Positions 27,474 to 35,696 of a stretch of 64,000 nt of DNA are shown here, piece by piece (within the stretch, counting starts at the first letter, position 1; each line of letters opens with the position of its first letter). A model generated the notes under the pieces. It searched no databases and was not told where the DNA came from. It saw only the letters and a list, made by a program, of their open reading frames with translations. Location of the stretch: positions 1-64,000 of the forward strand of contig NZ_NPKJ01000050.1 of assembly GCF_002284575.1 (NCBI RefSeq). Reading direction: 5' to 3'. Origin of the DNA: Mesorhizobium temperatum (lineage in GTDB: Bacteria; Pseudomonadota; Alphaproteobacteria; Rhizobiales; Rhizobiaceae). The position numbers and the translations under genes are program-made.

Positions 27474-28196
27474 ATGGCAGACACGACACTGACGCATACT
27501 GGCCAAGCACAGCCGCGGCCGGCGGGCTTGCAAGGCGTCGCCGCCGACTGGTCCTCGGATCAGCGCGCGTTCAAGAACGTGTCCTGGGGCAAGGCCATGA
27601 TGTGGATCTTCCTGCTCAGCGACACCTTCGTCTTCGGCTGCTTCCTGCTCTCCTACATGACCGCGCGCATGTCTACCCGAGTGCCGTGGCCCAATCCGAG
27701 CGAGGTCTTTGCCCTTCACATTGGCGGCTCGAATATTCCACTGATCCTTATCGCCATCATGACCTTCGTGCTGATCTCGAGCAGCGGAACGATGGCCATG
27801 GCGGTGAATTTCGGCTATCGCCACGACCGCCGCAAGACGGCGATCCTCATGATTTTGACGGCAGCACTCGGCGCGACCTTCGTCGGGATGCAGGCCTTCG
27901 AATGGACCAAGCTGATCACCGAAGGGGTACGGCCCTGGGGCAATCCGTGGGGTGCGGCGCAGTTCGGATCATCCTTCTTCATGATCACCGGCTTTCACGG
28001 CACCCATGTGACGTTCGGGGTGATCTTCCTGATCATCGTGGCGCGAAAGGTCTGGCGCGGCGATTACGAAACCGGGCGGCCCGGTTTCTTCACCAGCCGC
28101 AGGGGCCGCTACGAGCACGTCGAGATCATGGGGCTCTACTGGCATTTCGTCGACCTGGTCTGGGTGTTCATTTTCGCATTCTTCTATCTTTGGTGA
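27474..28196 (+). CDS. coxP: Cytochrome oxidase subunit III (CoxP)
   Basis: 240 residues, AGGAGG about 8 nt upstream. Subunit III features: MITGFHGTHVTFGVIFL and VEIMGLYWHFVDLVWVFIFAFFYLW at the C-terminus, with the conserved Glu in GMQAFEW. About seven helices. Gap to the previous gene is 13 bp. Confidence 0.9.
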   Translation: MADTTLTHTGQAQPRPAGLQGVAADWSSDQRAFKNVSWGKAMMWIFLLSDTFVFGCFLLSYMTARMSTRVPWPNPSEVFALHIGGSNIPLILIAIMTFVLISSSGTMAMAVNFGYRHDRRKTAILMILTAALGATFVGMQAFEWTKLITEGVRPWGNPWGAAQFGSSFFMITGFHGTHVTFGVIFLIIVARKVWRGDYETGRPGFFTSRRGRYEHVEIMGLYWHFVDLVWVFIFAFFYLW

Positions 28197-28227
28197 GATG
28201 CAGACATGGCTTTGGTGAGAGGCAGAT

Positions 28228-28632
28228 ATGGCTGAAGCAACCGCAAATGGCCTGGGGCAACATACGCTGCACGGAGCTCAAGCGCATGATCCGGCAGCAA
28301 CCGGCATCGCCCCTGCGGAGGTTCATCAGGAGCACCCGATCAAGCTCTATCTGGTGGTCTGGGCATGGCTGTTCATCCTCAGCGCCTGCTCCTATCTGGT
28401 CGATTATGTCGGCCTCCAGGGCTATCTCAGATGGTCGCTGATCCTCATCTTCATGATGCTCAAGGCCGGGCTGATCGTCGCGGTCTTCATGCACATGGCC
28501 TGGGAACGGCTGGCGCTGACATATGCGATCATATTGCCGCCGATACTGGTGCTGGTGTTCGTGGCAATGATGGTCTTCGAATCGGATTACACGCTTCTCA
28601 CCCGGACGGTGTTTTTTGGGGCCGAGCCCTGA
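28228..28632 (+). CDS. Prokaryotic cytochrome oxidase subunit IV-like protein
   Basis: 134 residues: a hydrophilic His-rich N-terminus of about 40, then three transmembrane helices with KAGLIVAVFMHMAWE, the signature of the CyoD/COX4-pro family. It closes the oxidase operon. The 44 bp upstream contain an imperfect doubling of GA-GGCAGATATGGCT-type sequence with an aborted upstream ATG. Confidence 0.8.
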   Translation: MAEATANGLGQHTLHGAQAHDPAATGIAPAEVHQEHPIKLYLVVWAWLFILSACSYLVDYVGLQGYLRWSLILIFMMLKAGLIVAVFMHMAWERLALTYAIILPPILVLVFVAMMVFESDYTLLTRTVFFGAEP

Positions 28633-28821
28633 CGCGCAATCCGGGTACAGGGTTTGTCGACGGCGTCTCCTGTCAAGAGCAGGAAACGCTATTTGCGGGC
28701 CGCTCCTGTGCCTTGAAACAATCGACAGCTGGCCCATTTTTGTTGGTAGCGGAAACGACAGAAGCAAAATGATTGCCCTCGTTTCCACATGCGTCGCGAA
28801 CTCCAGCGAGGGAGGCTCAAG

Positions 28822-29295
28822 ATGACGATCGCAAACAGACTGAAGGACTTTATCGACGAGAAAGGAATTTCCTACGACACCGTCGAGCACCACCGCACGT
28901 CGACAAGCAGGCAGTCCGCCATAGCGGCGCATGTGCCCGGCAGCATAATGGCCAAATCGGTGGTGGTTCATCACGACGGTGGCTATGCGCTGGCCGTGGT
29001 CCCCAGCACGCACAGGATCGAGCTCGGCACATTGCAGGACGTCATGGACCAGCGTATCGGACTCGCCTCCGAAGACGAGGTGGTTTCGCTCTTCGAGGAT
29101 TGCGACACCGGCGCCATCCCGCCGATCGGCGCGGCCTACGATGTGCCGGTGATCCTCGATGAAAGCCTCGGCAATGCCGCCGACATCTATTTCGAGGGCG
29201 GTGACCACAGGACGCTCGTGCATGTCAGCGGCAAGGATTTCCGCAACCTGACCAGCGACGCACAGCAAGCCCGCTTTAGCTACCCGGCTTACTGA
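28822..29295 (+). CDS. YbaK/EbsC family (aminoacyl-tRNA deacylase-like) protein
   Basis: 157 residues from the ATG at 28822 (GGAGG 7 nt upstream). The fold pattern VEHHRTSTSRQSAIAAHVPGSIMAKSVVVHHDGGYALAVVP fits YbaK/ProX domains, including the conserved Lys of AKSVV. Members hydrolyse mischarged tRNAs. Some in this position regulate or protect against stress; not determinable here. A terminator follows. Confidence 0.8.
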   Translation: MTIANRLKDFIDEKGISYDTVEHHRTSTSRQSAIAAHVPGSIMAKSVVVHHDGGYALAVVPSTHRIELGTLQDVMDQRIGLASEDEVVSLFEDCDTGAIPPIGAAYDVPVILDESLGNAADIYFEGGDHRTLVHVSGKDFRNLTSDAQQARFSYPAY

Positions 29296-29310
29296 ACGCT
29301 CTGGCCAACC

Positions 29311-29345
29311 TGCCGCACCGTCGCTCTCGCGGTGCGGCAGGGCTT
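29311..29345 (+). terminator. Rho-independent terminator after YbaK-like gene
   Basis: A perfect 10-bp stem (TGCCGCACCG / CGGTGCGGCA) with a 9-nt loop, followed by GGGCTTTTTC. It ends the oxidase-YbaK run and abuts the 3' end of the convergent DUF2189 gene. Confidence 0.85.
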
Positions 29346-29347
29346 TT

Positions 29348-30166
29348 TCAGTCCGCCGGTCTGGCGGAGGCCGGCGATTCCACAACTTTGCGATAGACGT
29401 GCCAGGTGGCGTGACCGAGGATCGGCAGCACCACCGCCAGTCCGGCGAACACCGGCAGCGAGCCTATGATCAGGGCGACGGCGACAATCAGCCCCCAAAC
29501 AGCCATCACGATCGGGTTCGCCAGGACCACGCGCACCGAGGTGTGGATGGCTTCATAGGCGCCGACGTCGCGGTCGAGCAACAACGGGAACGCGACGACC
29601 GTGGTGCACAACACGACCGCGGCGAAGACGAATCCGATAGCGTGGCCCAGGATGATCAGCGTCCAGCCGCGTCCGGTGGCGAATATTTCACTGATGAAGC
29701 TGGACAGCGATTCCGGCGGGGCCGGGCCGAACACCTGCTGGTAAAATATCTGCGCGGTCAAAAGCCAGGCAATGAAGATCGCAAGCAGCATGATCCCGAC
29801 CGCCGCGATGGCCGGCAGCGCCGGAGAATTCCTGACCCCGAAAGCGTGGCTCCAGGAGGCGTCGAGCCCGGCCTCCCGTCGCCGGCTGATCTCATAGAGG
29901 CCGATCGCCGCGAATGGACCAATCAGCGCAAAACCCGACACCAGCGGAAACAACAGCGGCAGCGCATTGTTGCCCGACGTCCAGACAGCGAGCACGACGC
30001 CGACAAGCGGATAGATCAGGCAGAGGAAAACGATATGCGACGGTTTGACCATGAAATCATCGACGCCGCGCTTGAGCGCGTCGAAAAGGTCGGAAACGCC
30101 GATCTTTCGAATTCTGGTGTGCTCCAGCGTCTCGCTGGCGCCTGCAATCACGTGAAAACTTGCCAT
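29348..30166 (-). CDS. DUF2189 family integral membrane protein
   Basis: 272 residues from the ATG at 30166 (GGAGGA 6 nt upstream; the ATG at 30172 directly abuts it). About six helices. The pattern RKIGVSDLFDALKRGVDDFMVKPSHIVFLCLIYPLVG is typical of DUF2189, a family often next to respiratory oxidase genes. Function unknown. Confidence 0.85.
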   Translation of the reverse strand: MASFHVIAGASETLEHTRIRKIGVSDLFDALKRGVDDFMVKPSHIVFLCLIYPLVGVVLAVWTSGNNALPLLFPLVSGFALIGPFAAIGLYEISRRREAGLDASWSHAFGVRNSPALPAIAAVGIMLLAIFIAWLLTAQIFYQQVFGPAPPESLSSFISEIFATGRGWTLIILGHAIGFVFAAVVLCTTVVAFPLLLDRDVGAYEAIHTSVRVVLANPIVMAVWGLIVAVALIIGSLPVFAGLAVVLPILGHATWHVYRKVVESPASARPAD

Positions 30167-30385
30167 GACCATTCCTCCAGAACCAGGTCCGGTAAGGTCG
30201 CGATTTCACGGTGCTGTCGTTCAGCGTGACTGGCCACGCAAAACCGCGACCTGCACCACGATCAACATACGCTCTTGCAGGGGATTTGTCGCCGCCCTTT
30301 GTCTTGAGAGGACGGCTCCGGTGATCCGGCTAGCTCTAACCGCCTTTCTTCGATATTGTCCAAGCTGGGTTGAAGGGTGAAGGTC

Positions 30386-30466
30386 ATGGATGGAAAGACC
30401 GTTCTCATGCTCGGCCTTGGCGTAGTTATTCTGCTGTTGCTGGGGTTCTGCGCAGTGCCAATGTGA
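30386..30466 (+). CDS. Possible 26-residue membrane peptide
   Basis: ATG GAT GGA AAG ... TGA encodes MDGKTVLMLG, a run of Val/Ile/Leu, and FCAVPM. AAGG lies close upstream. One transmembrane helix is predicted by eye. It sits between DUF2189 and ctaB on the opposite strand. Small membrane peptides accompany many oxidases, but there is no direct evidence of translation. Confidence 0.35.
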   Translation: MDGKTVLMLGLGVVILLLLGFCAVPM

Positions 30467-30567
30467 GGTTTGAGCAGGTTCGGGGCGCACCTCGTTCAGC
30501 AATTCGCCGATTCTCAACCCGGCAAGCAATCCGAGGATTCAATGCAGCCACGAGGCAGGTCATGCCG

Positions 30568-31497
30568 TCAATTTCCGGCTGACATGACGACACGCATTGC
30601 AATGGTATCGGCAAGCAGCACGGCAAAGATCGCGAAAAGATAGAGAATCGAATAGGCAAACAGCGCCTTTGCGAATTTCACCTCCTTGTCGATCAGAAGC
30701 TTCCAGGCATGCCAGATGAAACCCGCGCCCAATGCGGCCGAAACAATCCCGTACAATCCGCTTGCGAATCCAAAAGCCCAAGGGAGCACGCCGATTGGTG
30801 CCAGGATCAGTGAATAGACGAAGATCTGTTTTCTGGTCGAAGCCTGGCCGGCCACGTTCGGCATCATGGGAATGCCTGCGGCGGCATAGTCGCCGATCTT
30901 GAACAGCGCTAGCGCCCAGAAATGCGGCGGCGTCCAGAGGAAGATGATCAGAAACAGGATGAGACTTTCAGCCCCGACGGCGCCGGTGGCCGCGACCCAC
31001 CCGATCACCGGAGGAAGGGCACCCGCAGCGCCGCCTATGACGATATTCTGCGGCGTCGTGCGTTTCAGCCACATCGTGTAGATGACGACGTAGAAGAAGA
31101 TGGTGAAGGCCAGCAGCGATGCGGCAAGCCACCCAACCAGCACGCCGAGCGTCATGACCGAAAGTACGGAAAGCACCAGGCCGAAGCCGAGAGCTTCGCC
31201 TGGCATGACCCGGCCTGACGGGACCGGCCGCTTTGACGTGCGCGACATCAACGCGTCAATATCGGCATCGTACCACATGTTGAGTGCCCCGGCCGCTCCC
31301 GCTCCAACCGCAATTGCACCGATTGCAATCACGGCGATGACCGGATTCATTGCCCCAGGCGCCACCATCAGGCCGACGAAAGCGGTAAAAACAGCAAGCG
31401 CCATGACGCGTGGTTTCAGAAGCGCGAAGAAATCACTGACCGTCGCTTCCGAGATCTGGATACCGGTATCCTTGAGGCCGCTTTCCCGAGCCGACAT
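30568..31497 (-). CDS. ctaB: Protoheme IX farnesyltransferase (heme O synthase)
   Basis: 309 residues, about nine helices. Prenyltransferase motifs: NMWYDADID (the N-x3-D-x-D pattern), RTSKRPVPSG, and WTPPHFWALAL. Converts heme b to heme o, needed for A-type oxidases, so it fits the cox cluster 2 kb away. Lies downstream of the cytochrome c gene on the same strand. Confidence 0.95.
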   Translation of the reverse strand: MSARESGLKDTGIQISEATVSDFFALLKPRVMALAVFTAFVGLMVAPGAMNPVIAVIAIGAIAVGAGAAGALNMWYDADIDALMSRTSKRPVPSGRVMPGEALGFGLVLSVLSVMTLGVLVGWLAASLLAFTIFFYVVIYTMWLKRTTPQNIVIGGAAGALPPVIGWVAATGAVGAESLILFLIIFLWTPPHFWALALFKIGDYAAAGIPMMPNVAGQASTRKQIFVYSLILAPIGVLPWAFGFASGLYGIVSAALGAGFIWHAWKLLIDKEVKFAKALFAYSILYLFAIFAVLLADTIAMRVVMSAGN

Positions 31498-31545
31498 TTC
31501 AGGCGACCACCGATGGGGGCAGGCAATCTGGCCGGCCCATCAACC

Positions 31546-31641
31546 GGCGGAAGAGCCAGGTTACTTCCTGGCGGAAGAACCGGGTTACTTCCTGGCGGAA
31601 GAACCGGGTTACTTCCTGGCGGAAGAACCGGGTCATTTGGA
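31546..31641. repeat. Four 24-bp tandem repeats after cytochrome c gene
   Basis: Units GGCGGAAGAACCGGGTTACTTCCT begin at 31546, 31570, 31594 and 31618; the first and last diverge slightly. Each junction forms CTTCC-TGGC-GGAAG. The array begins within the 3' end of the cytochrome c gene and ends before ctaB. Might tune read-through into ctaB. Confidence 0.9.
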
Positions 31642-32010
31642 AAATTGCTTCAGATAGGCGATGACGTTGGCGAGATCCTCGTCCTTCTTGAGACCGGGAA
31701 ACGCCATCTTCCCGCCTTTGATCATGGCCTTGGGATCGCGAAGATAATTCGTCAGGGTGGCGTCGTCCCATTTGACGCCGGACTTACCCGCCTCGGTCAT
31801 GGCCTTAGAATACTTGAACCCCGGATGCGTCCCGGCCGTCCGGCCGATGACGCCGCTCAATGACGGACCGACTTTGTTCTGGTCCTTGTCCACGACGTGA
31901 CAGACCTTGCACTTGGTGAAGACCTTCTCACCCGCGGCGGCATCCTGTGCCTGGGATGGGCTCGTTACAAAGGTCGCAACGGAGACGACGAAAAACGCGA
32001 TTGCACGCAT
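31633..32010 (-). CDS. Periplasmic class I cytochrome c
   Basis: 125 residues from the ATG at 32010 (GGGAGGGA about 6 nt upstream). Signal peptide ends near SPSQA. Heme attachment site CKVCH at about residue 34 and an axial Met in GGKMAFPG. Similar in size to cytochrome c2/c550. A likely electron donor to the CoxMN oxidase, from context. Confidence 0.9.
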   Translation of the reverse strand: MRAIAFFVVSVATFVTSPSQAQDAAAGEKVFTKCKVCHVVDKDQNKVGPSLSGVIGRTAGTHPGFKYSKAMTEAGKSGVKWDDATLTNYLRDPKAMIKGGKMAFPGLKKDEDLANVIAYLKQFSK

Positions 32011-32304
32011 GGCATTCCCTCCCCGATCGCCAAATCTGTCTTGGACGATCTGCACCTGCCGACACTTTGGCCGGCATGCGCCCCTTGCACGACAGAGCGG
32101 AATATCCGCGTCTCCCGCATGGAATTGCGGCATCTACATACCACAGAATATGGCCGGCAGATAGAAGAAGTCGACCAGCAGGATTGCCGCCGAAGCGACG
32201 AGGCCACTCGATCGGCGTCGAGCGCAGTCGGAACGCATAGCGGCTAAAGGCGTTAGACCAGCTACGGTTCAACGTCTGCAAGATCAAAGATCAGAGAAAC
32301 GTCC

Positions 32305-33192
32305 ATGAACGACAGGAGCGTCCTGGAGGTGCGCCACGGCACCCGCACGATCGACGGTGACACGGTCTTTTACAGAGAAGCAGGTTCTGAAACCGCGCCG
32401 GTGCTGTTGCTTCCGCATGGCTATCCCTGCTCATCCTTCCAGTATCGCCGGCTGATGCCGGCGCTCGCCGATCGCTGGCGAACGGTCGCGCCGGATTTCC
32501 CCGGCTTTGGCTACAGTGGAACCCCCGATCCGGCACGGTTCGGTTATGATTTTGACGCCTACGCGACTTTTCTGGAGCGGTTCACCGACGCGCTGGGGCT
32601 CGGCAGCTACGCGCTATGGCTGCACGACTACGGCTCGCAGATCGGCCTGCGCCACGCTATAGCGCATCCATCGCGGATCAGGGGCCTCGTCATCCAGAAT
32701 GGCGACATCTACGCGGATGCTCTTGGCCCCAAATACGAAACGATCCAGCGCTTCTGGCGGGATCCGTCACCAGAGAACCGCGCGCCGCTCGAAAAGGCGG
32801 TGAGCGAGGACGGCTTTCGCGCCGAGTTCGTCGGCGAAGTCGATGCCCACGTCGCTCGACGTGTCCCGCCCGATATGTGGAAATTGCATTGGCCGCTGAT
32901 GGATACGCCTGTGCGCCGTGCGCTTTCAGTCGGACTGATGGAGAAGCTCAAGGCTAATCTCGACTGGTTCCCTCGTTACCAGGCATACCTGCGCGAGCAG
33001 CGGCCGCCGGCCATGATCCTTTGGGGACCGAAGGACGAATACATGCCTGAGCCGGCAGCGCGCGCCTATCTGCGCGATCTCCCCGAGGCCGAGCTGCATT
33101 TGCTGAACGACGCAGGGCACTGGTTGCTGGAGACCCATTTCGAGGTCGCCCTGCCACTGGTACGACGGTTTCTGGGCAAGGTCCTGCATTAA
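32305..33192 (+). CDS. Alpha/beta hydrolase with Asp nucleophile (haloalkane dehalogenase/epoxide hydrolase-like)
   Basis: 295 residues. Oxyanion-hole motif HGYP, nucleophile elbow LHDYGSQ with Asp instead of Ser, acid in WGPKDEYMP and His in DAGHWLLE. An Asp nucleophile is characteristic of haloalkane dehalogenases and epoxide hydrolases. Substrate unknown. The next gene, an ABM-fold protein, is 75 bp downstream on the same strand. Confidence 0.82.
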   Translation: MNDRSVLEVRHGTRTIDGDTVFYREAGSETAPVLLLPHGYPCSSFQYRRLMPALADRWRTVAPDFPGFGYSGTPDPARFGYDFDAYATFLERFTDALGLGSYALWLHDYGSQIGLRHAIAHPSRIRGLVIQNGDIYADALGPKYETIQRFWRDPSPENRAPLEKAVSEDGFRAEFVGEVDAHVARRVPPDMWKLHWPLMDTPVRRALSVGLMEKLKANLDWFPRYQAYLREQRPPAMILWGPKDEYMPEPAARAYLRDLPEAELHLLNDAGHWLLETHFEVALPLVRRFLGKVLH

Positions 33193-33267
33193 TCGCCCGC
33201 ACAACACCGCAGCGGATCCCGCCATCGCTGCCCCATCCTCATGACAACCCATCGAGAGGAGCACTTC

Positions 33268-33594
33268 ATGAGCGACAACGCCACAATTGCCCGGATCTGG
33301 CGGGGAAGGACACGCCGTGATCTGGCAGACGCCTACGAGCCATATCTACGCCGCGAAGGCATTCCGCCGCTTCAGGAGAAGGCACTTGGCGTGCAGTTGT
33401 TTCGCGAAGATCGCGAAGAAGAAACAGAGTTCGTGACGATCTCGTACTGGCCTGACGTAGAAGCCATGGCGAGCTTCACCGGCGGCGACCCGCACAAGAT
33501 CCACCACCTGCCGCGCGACGAAGAGTTTCTCGTTGAACTGCCCAAGCGAGTGACCGTGATGCAAATCCTCGTCAATCAATTGCCTCGCGACTAA
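33268..33594 (+). CDS. Antibiotic biosynthesis monooxygenase (ABM)-like small protein
   Basis: 108 residues from the ATG at 33268 (GGAG 7 nt upstream). IARIWRGRT, EFVTISYWPDVEAMASFTG and a final beta-strand VTVMQILV fit the dimeric alpha/beta barrel ABM fold. Members oxidise quinones or degrade heme, and many are uncharacterised. Probably co-transcribed with the hydrolase gene. Confidence 0.7.
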   Translation: MSDNATIARIWRGRTRRDLADAYEPYLRREGIPPLQEKALGVQLFREDREEETEFVTISYWPDVEAMASFTGGDPHKIHHLPRDEEFLVELPKRVTVMQILVNQLPRD

Positions 33595-33642
33595 GGGCGG
33601 CGGCGAGGACTGCAGCGGCCTTGCGACGTCGGCGGCAACGAA

Positions 33643-33667
33643 AAAGGCCGCCTCGAGGGCGGCCTTT
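33643..33667. terminator. Bidirectional terminator between ABM-like gene and tig
   Basis: Perfect 10-bp stem AAAGGCCGCC / GGCGGCCTTT with loop TCGAG, with A-rich left and T-containing right sides. Serves two convergent genes. Confidence 0.85.
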
Positions 33668-33688
33668 CACATCCAGCACAATGCCGTA

Positions 33689-35161
33689 TTATTCGGCGTC
33701 CTTGGCAGCTTTCTTCTTCGGCGCGGCCTTCTTCTTGGGCTCTTCCGCATCGTCTGCCTTCTTGGCGTCGGCCTTCTTCGCTGCGGCTTTCTTCGCCGGC
33801 TTCGCCTTGGCCGTCTCGCTGTCCTCGTCGTCGGCCATCAGCTCTTCCTTGCTGACCTTGACGTCGGTGACGGAGATCTGGCCGAGCAGATGGTCGACCA
33901 CCTTCTCCTCGAACATCGGCGCGCGCAACGTGTTCAGCGCTTCGGGATTGCTGCGGTAGAATTCGAAGGCTTCCTGCTGCTGGTTGGCCGGATAACGGCG
34001 CACCTGCTCAAGCAGGCCGCGCTGCAGTTCCTCGTCCGACACGGTGACGCCGGCCTTCTCGCCGATTTCGGCGAGAACCAGGCCGAGACGCACACGGCGC
34101 TCGGCAAGCCGCATATATTCGGCGCGCGCCTCTTCTTCCGTCGTCTCCTCGTCTGCGAAGGTGCGGCCGGCGGCTTCCAGATCACGGTTGACCTGGTTCC
34201 AGATGTTGTTGAACTCGGCCTCGACGAGCTTCGACGGCGCCTCGAACGAGTAGGCGGCGTCGAGCTGATCGAGCAGCTGGCGCTTGATCTTCTGGCGCGT
34301 CATCGAACCGAACTGGTTCTCGATCTGGCCGCGCACCACTTCACGCAGGCGCTCCAGCGACTCCAGGCCGAGATTTTTGGCCGTTTCATCGTTGATCTCC
34401 AACGCACCGGGCTTGGACACTTCCTTGACGGTGACGTCGAAGGTTGCTTCCTTGCCGGCCAGATGCGCCGCCTGGTAGTTTTCCGGGAACGTGACCGTGA
34501 CCTGCGTCTCGTCACCGGCCTTGCTGCCGATGAGCTGATCCTCGAAGCCGGGAATGAATTCCTTGGAGCCGAGCACCAGCGGCTGGTCCGTGCCGGCGCC
34601 GCCGCTGAAGGCCTCGCCGTCGATCTTGCCGACATAGTCGATCGTCACGCGGTCGCCTTCGGCGGCCTTGCCGGTCTTCGGCTCGTAGGTACGCGCCGAT
34701 TCGGCGACACGCCGGACCTGCTCGTCGATTTCGGTGTCAGGCACGTCGAACACCTGACGCGTCACCTTGATGTCGGAGAAATCCTTGATCTCGATCGGCG
34801 GGATGATCTCGTAGTTCAGCCGGAACTCGAAGTCGGCGCCGCCGGCCAGGATCTTCTCGGCCTCCTTCTCGTCCTCGGTCATGATTACTTCGGGCTGCAT
34901 GGCAGCCTTTTCGCCGCGCCCCGTAATGATCGAACGGGTCGAATCGTTGAGGATCTCGTTGACCACTTCGGCCATGAACGACTTGCCATAGACCTTGCGC
35001 AGGTGCTGCACCGGCACCTTGCCGGGACGGAAGCCGTTGATGCGGACCTTGCTCCTGGCATCGGAAAGCCGCGCCATCAGCTTGGCTTCCATATCACCGG
35101 CCGGCACGGTGATCTTGATCTCGCGCTTGAGACCGGAGTTGAGCGTTTCGGTGACCTGCAT
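33689..35161 (-). CDS. tig: Trigger factor, ribosome-associated chaperone and peptidyl-prolyl isomerase
   Basis: 490 residues from the ATG at 35161 (another ATG at 35164; AAAGG 4-9 nt upstream). N-terminal ribosome-binding signature GFRPGKVP, FKBP-like domain (GDRVTIDYVGKIDGEAFSGG ... IPGFEDQLIG), and helical chaperone arms. The last 45 residues form a Lys/Ala-rich tail (KPAKKAAAKKADAKK...) absent from E. coli Tig, common in Rhizobiales. Confidence 0.95.
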   Translation of the reverse strand: MQVTETLNSGLKREIKITVPAGDMEAKLMARLSDARSKVRINGFRPGKVPVQHLRKVYGKSFMAEVVNEILNDSTRSIITGRGEKAAMQPEVIMTEDEKEAEKILAGGADFEFRLNYEIIPPIEIKDFSDIKVTRQVFDVPDTEIDEQVRRVAESARTYEPKTGKAAEGDRVTIDYVGKIDGEAFSGGAGTDQPLVLGSKEFIPGFEDQLIGSKAGDETQVTVTFPENYQAAHLAGKEATFDVTVKEVSKPGALEINDETAKNLGLESLERLREVVRGQIENQFGSMTRQKIKRQLLDQLDAAYSFEAPSKLVEAEFNNIWNQVNRDLEAAGRTFADEETTEEEARAEYMRLAERRVRLGLVLAEIGEKAGVTVSDEELQRGLLEQVRRYPANQQQEAFEFYRSNPEALNTLRAPMFEEKVVDHLLGQISVTDVKVSKEELMADDEDSETAKAKPAKKAAAKKADAKKADDAEEPKKKAAPKKKAAKDAE

Positions 35162-35611
35162 CATAGAACCTTTGTTTCCACCAATGAGGCAGCCAAACGG
35201 CTCCTGCCGTTTACAGCCTGCCGGTATGATCTTGCCGGGAATGGCTTTTGGTGCGGACTTGGCAATTTGTCCGCCCAACGCGGCTCAAATCCTCCAGAAA
35301 TACGCTCCAAAATGTGAATAAGTCTTTGTTTTTCCTACTTCTTATCACATTCTGCAGAAGCGGATCGTCGCATCCCGTCACATTCGACACGCCTTTTGTC
35401 ACAGGCGCGGCTAATTTTCAACCATCTTCGCGTCTACAGCGCCGCGCGTCCTCTTGGACGCGCAAAGGACGCTGTAGCACCTTGATTTTGGCGCATGATC
35501 CTTTCCGAAAATCGAAAAATCGATTTTCGGAAAGGATCATGCGCCGGCGAACGGCCCCTATTTTGACCGCGACATTGACAGAATGATGGCTACATGGGAT
35601 TGCCGGGCGAC
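35162..35611. other. Intergenic region between tig and tRNA-Leu
   Basis: 450 bp without a gene. Holds the tig promoter on the minus strand and, from 35434 to 35545, a dispersed repeat with a long perfect hairpin. The tRNA promoter must lie in the last 60 bp. Confidence 0.6.
35434..35545. repeat. Dispersed palindromic repeat, copy 2, with 25-bp perfect hairpin
   Basis: Inverted copy of the element at 1705-1797. Its outer part is a perfect inverted repeat of 25 bp (35490-35514 and 35521-35545) around AAAAAT. The other part runs from CTACAGCGCCG to GACGCTGTAG. Could also act as a transcription stop. Confidence 0.9.
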
Positions 35612-35696
35612 GCGGATGTGGCGGAATTGGTAGACGCCCTGGATTTAGGTTCCAGTGCCGAAAGGCGTGGGGGTTCGAGTCCCTTCATCCGCACCA
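35612..35696 (+). tRNA. tRNA-Leu (anticodon UAG)
   Basis: 85 nt including encoded CCA. Acceptor GCGGATG pairs with CATCCGC, the anticodon stem CTGGA/TCCAG encloses TTTAGGT, giving anticodon TAG at 35646-35648. A long variable arm (TGCCGAAAGGCG) and TTCGAGTCC T-loop are typical of class II tRNA-Leu. It overlaps the 3' end of the opposite-strand lyase gene. Confidence 0.98.

Noticed and set aside
32134..32238. 34-codon minus-strand frame with a hydrophobic segment upstream of cytochrome c
   Set aside because: No ribosome site and no recognised family; too short to support.
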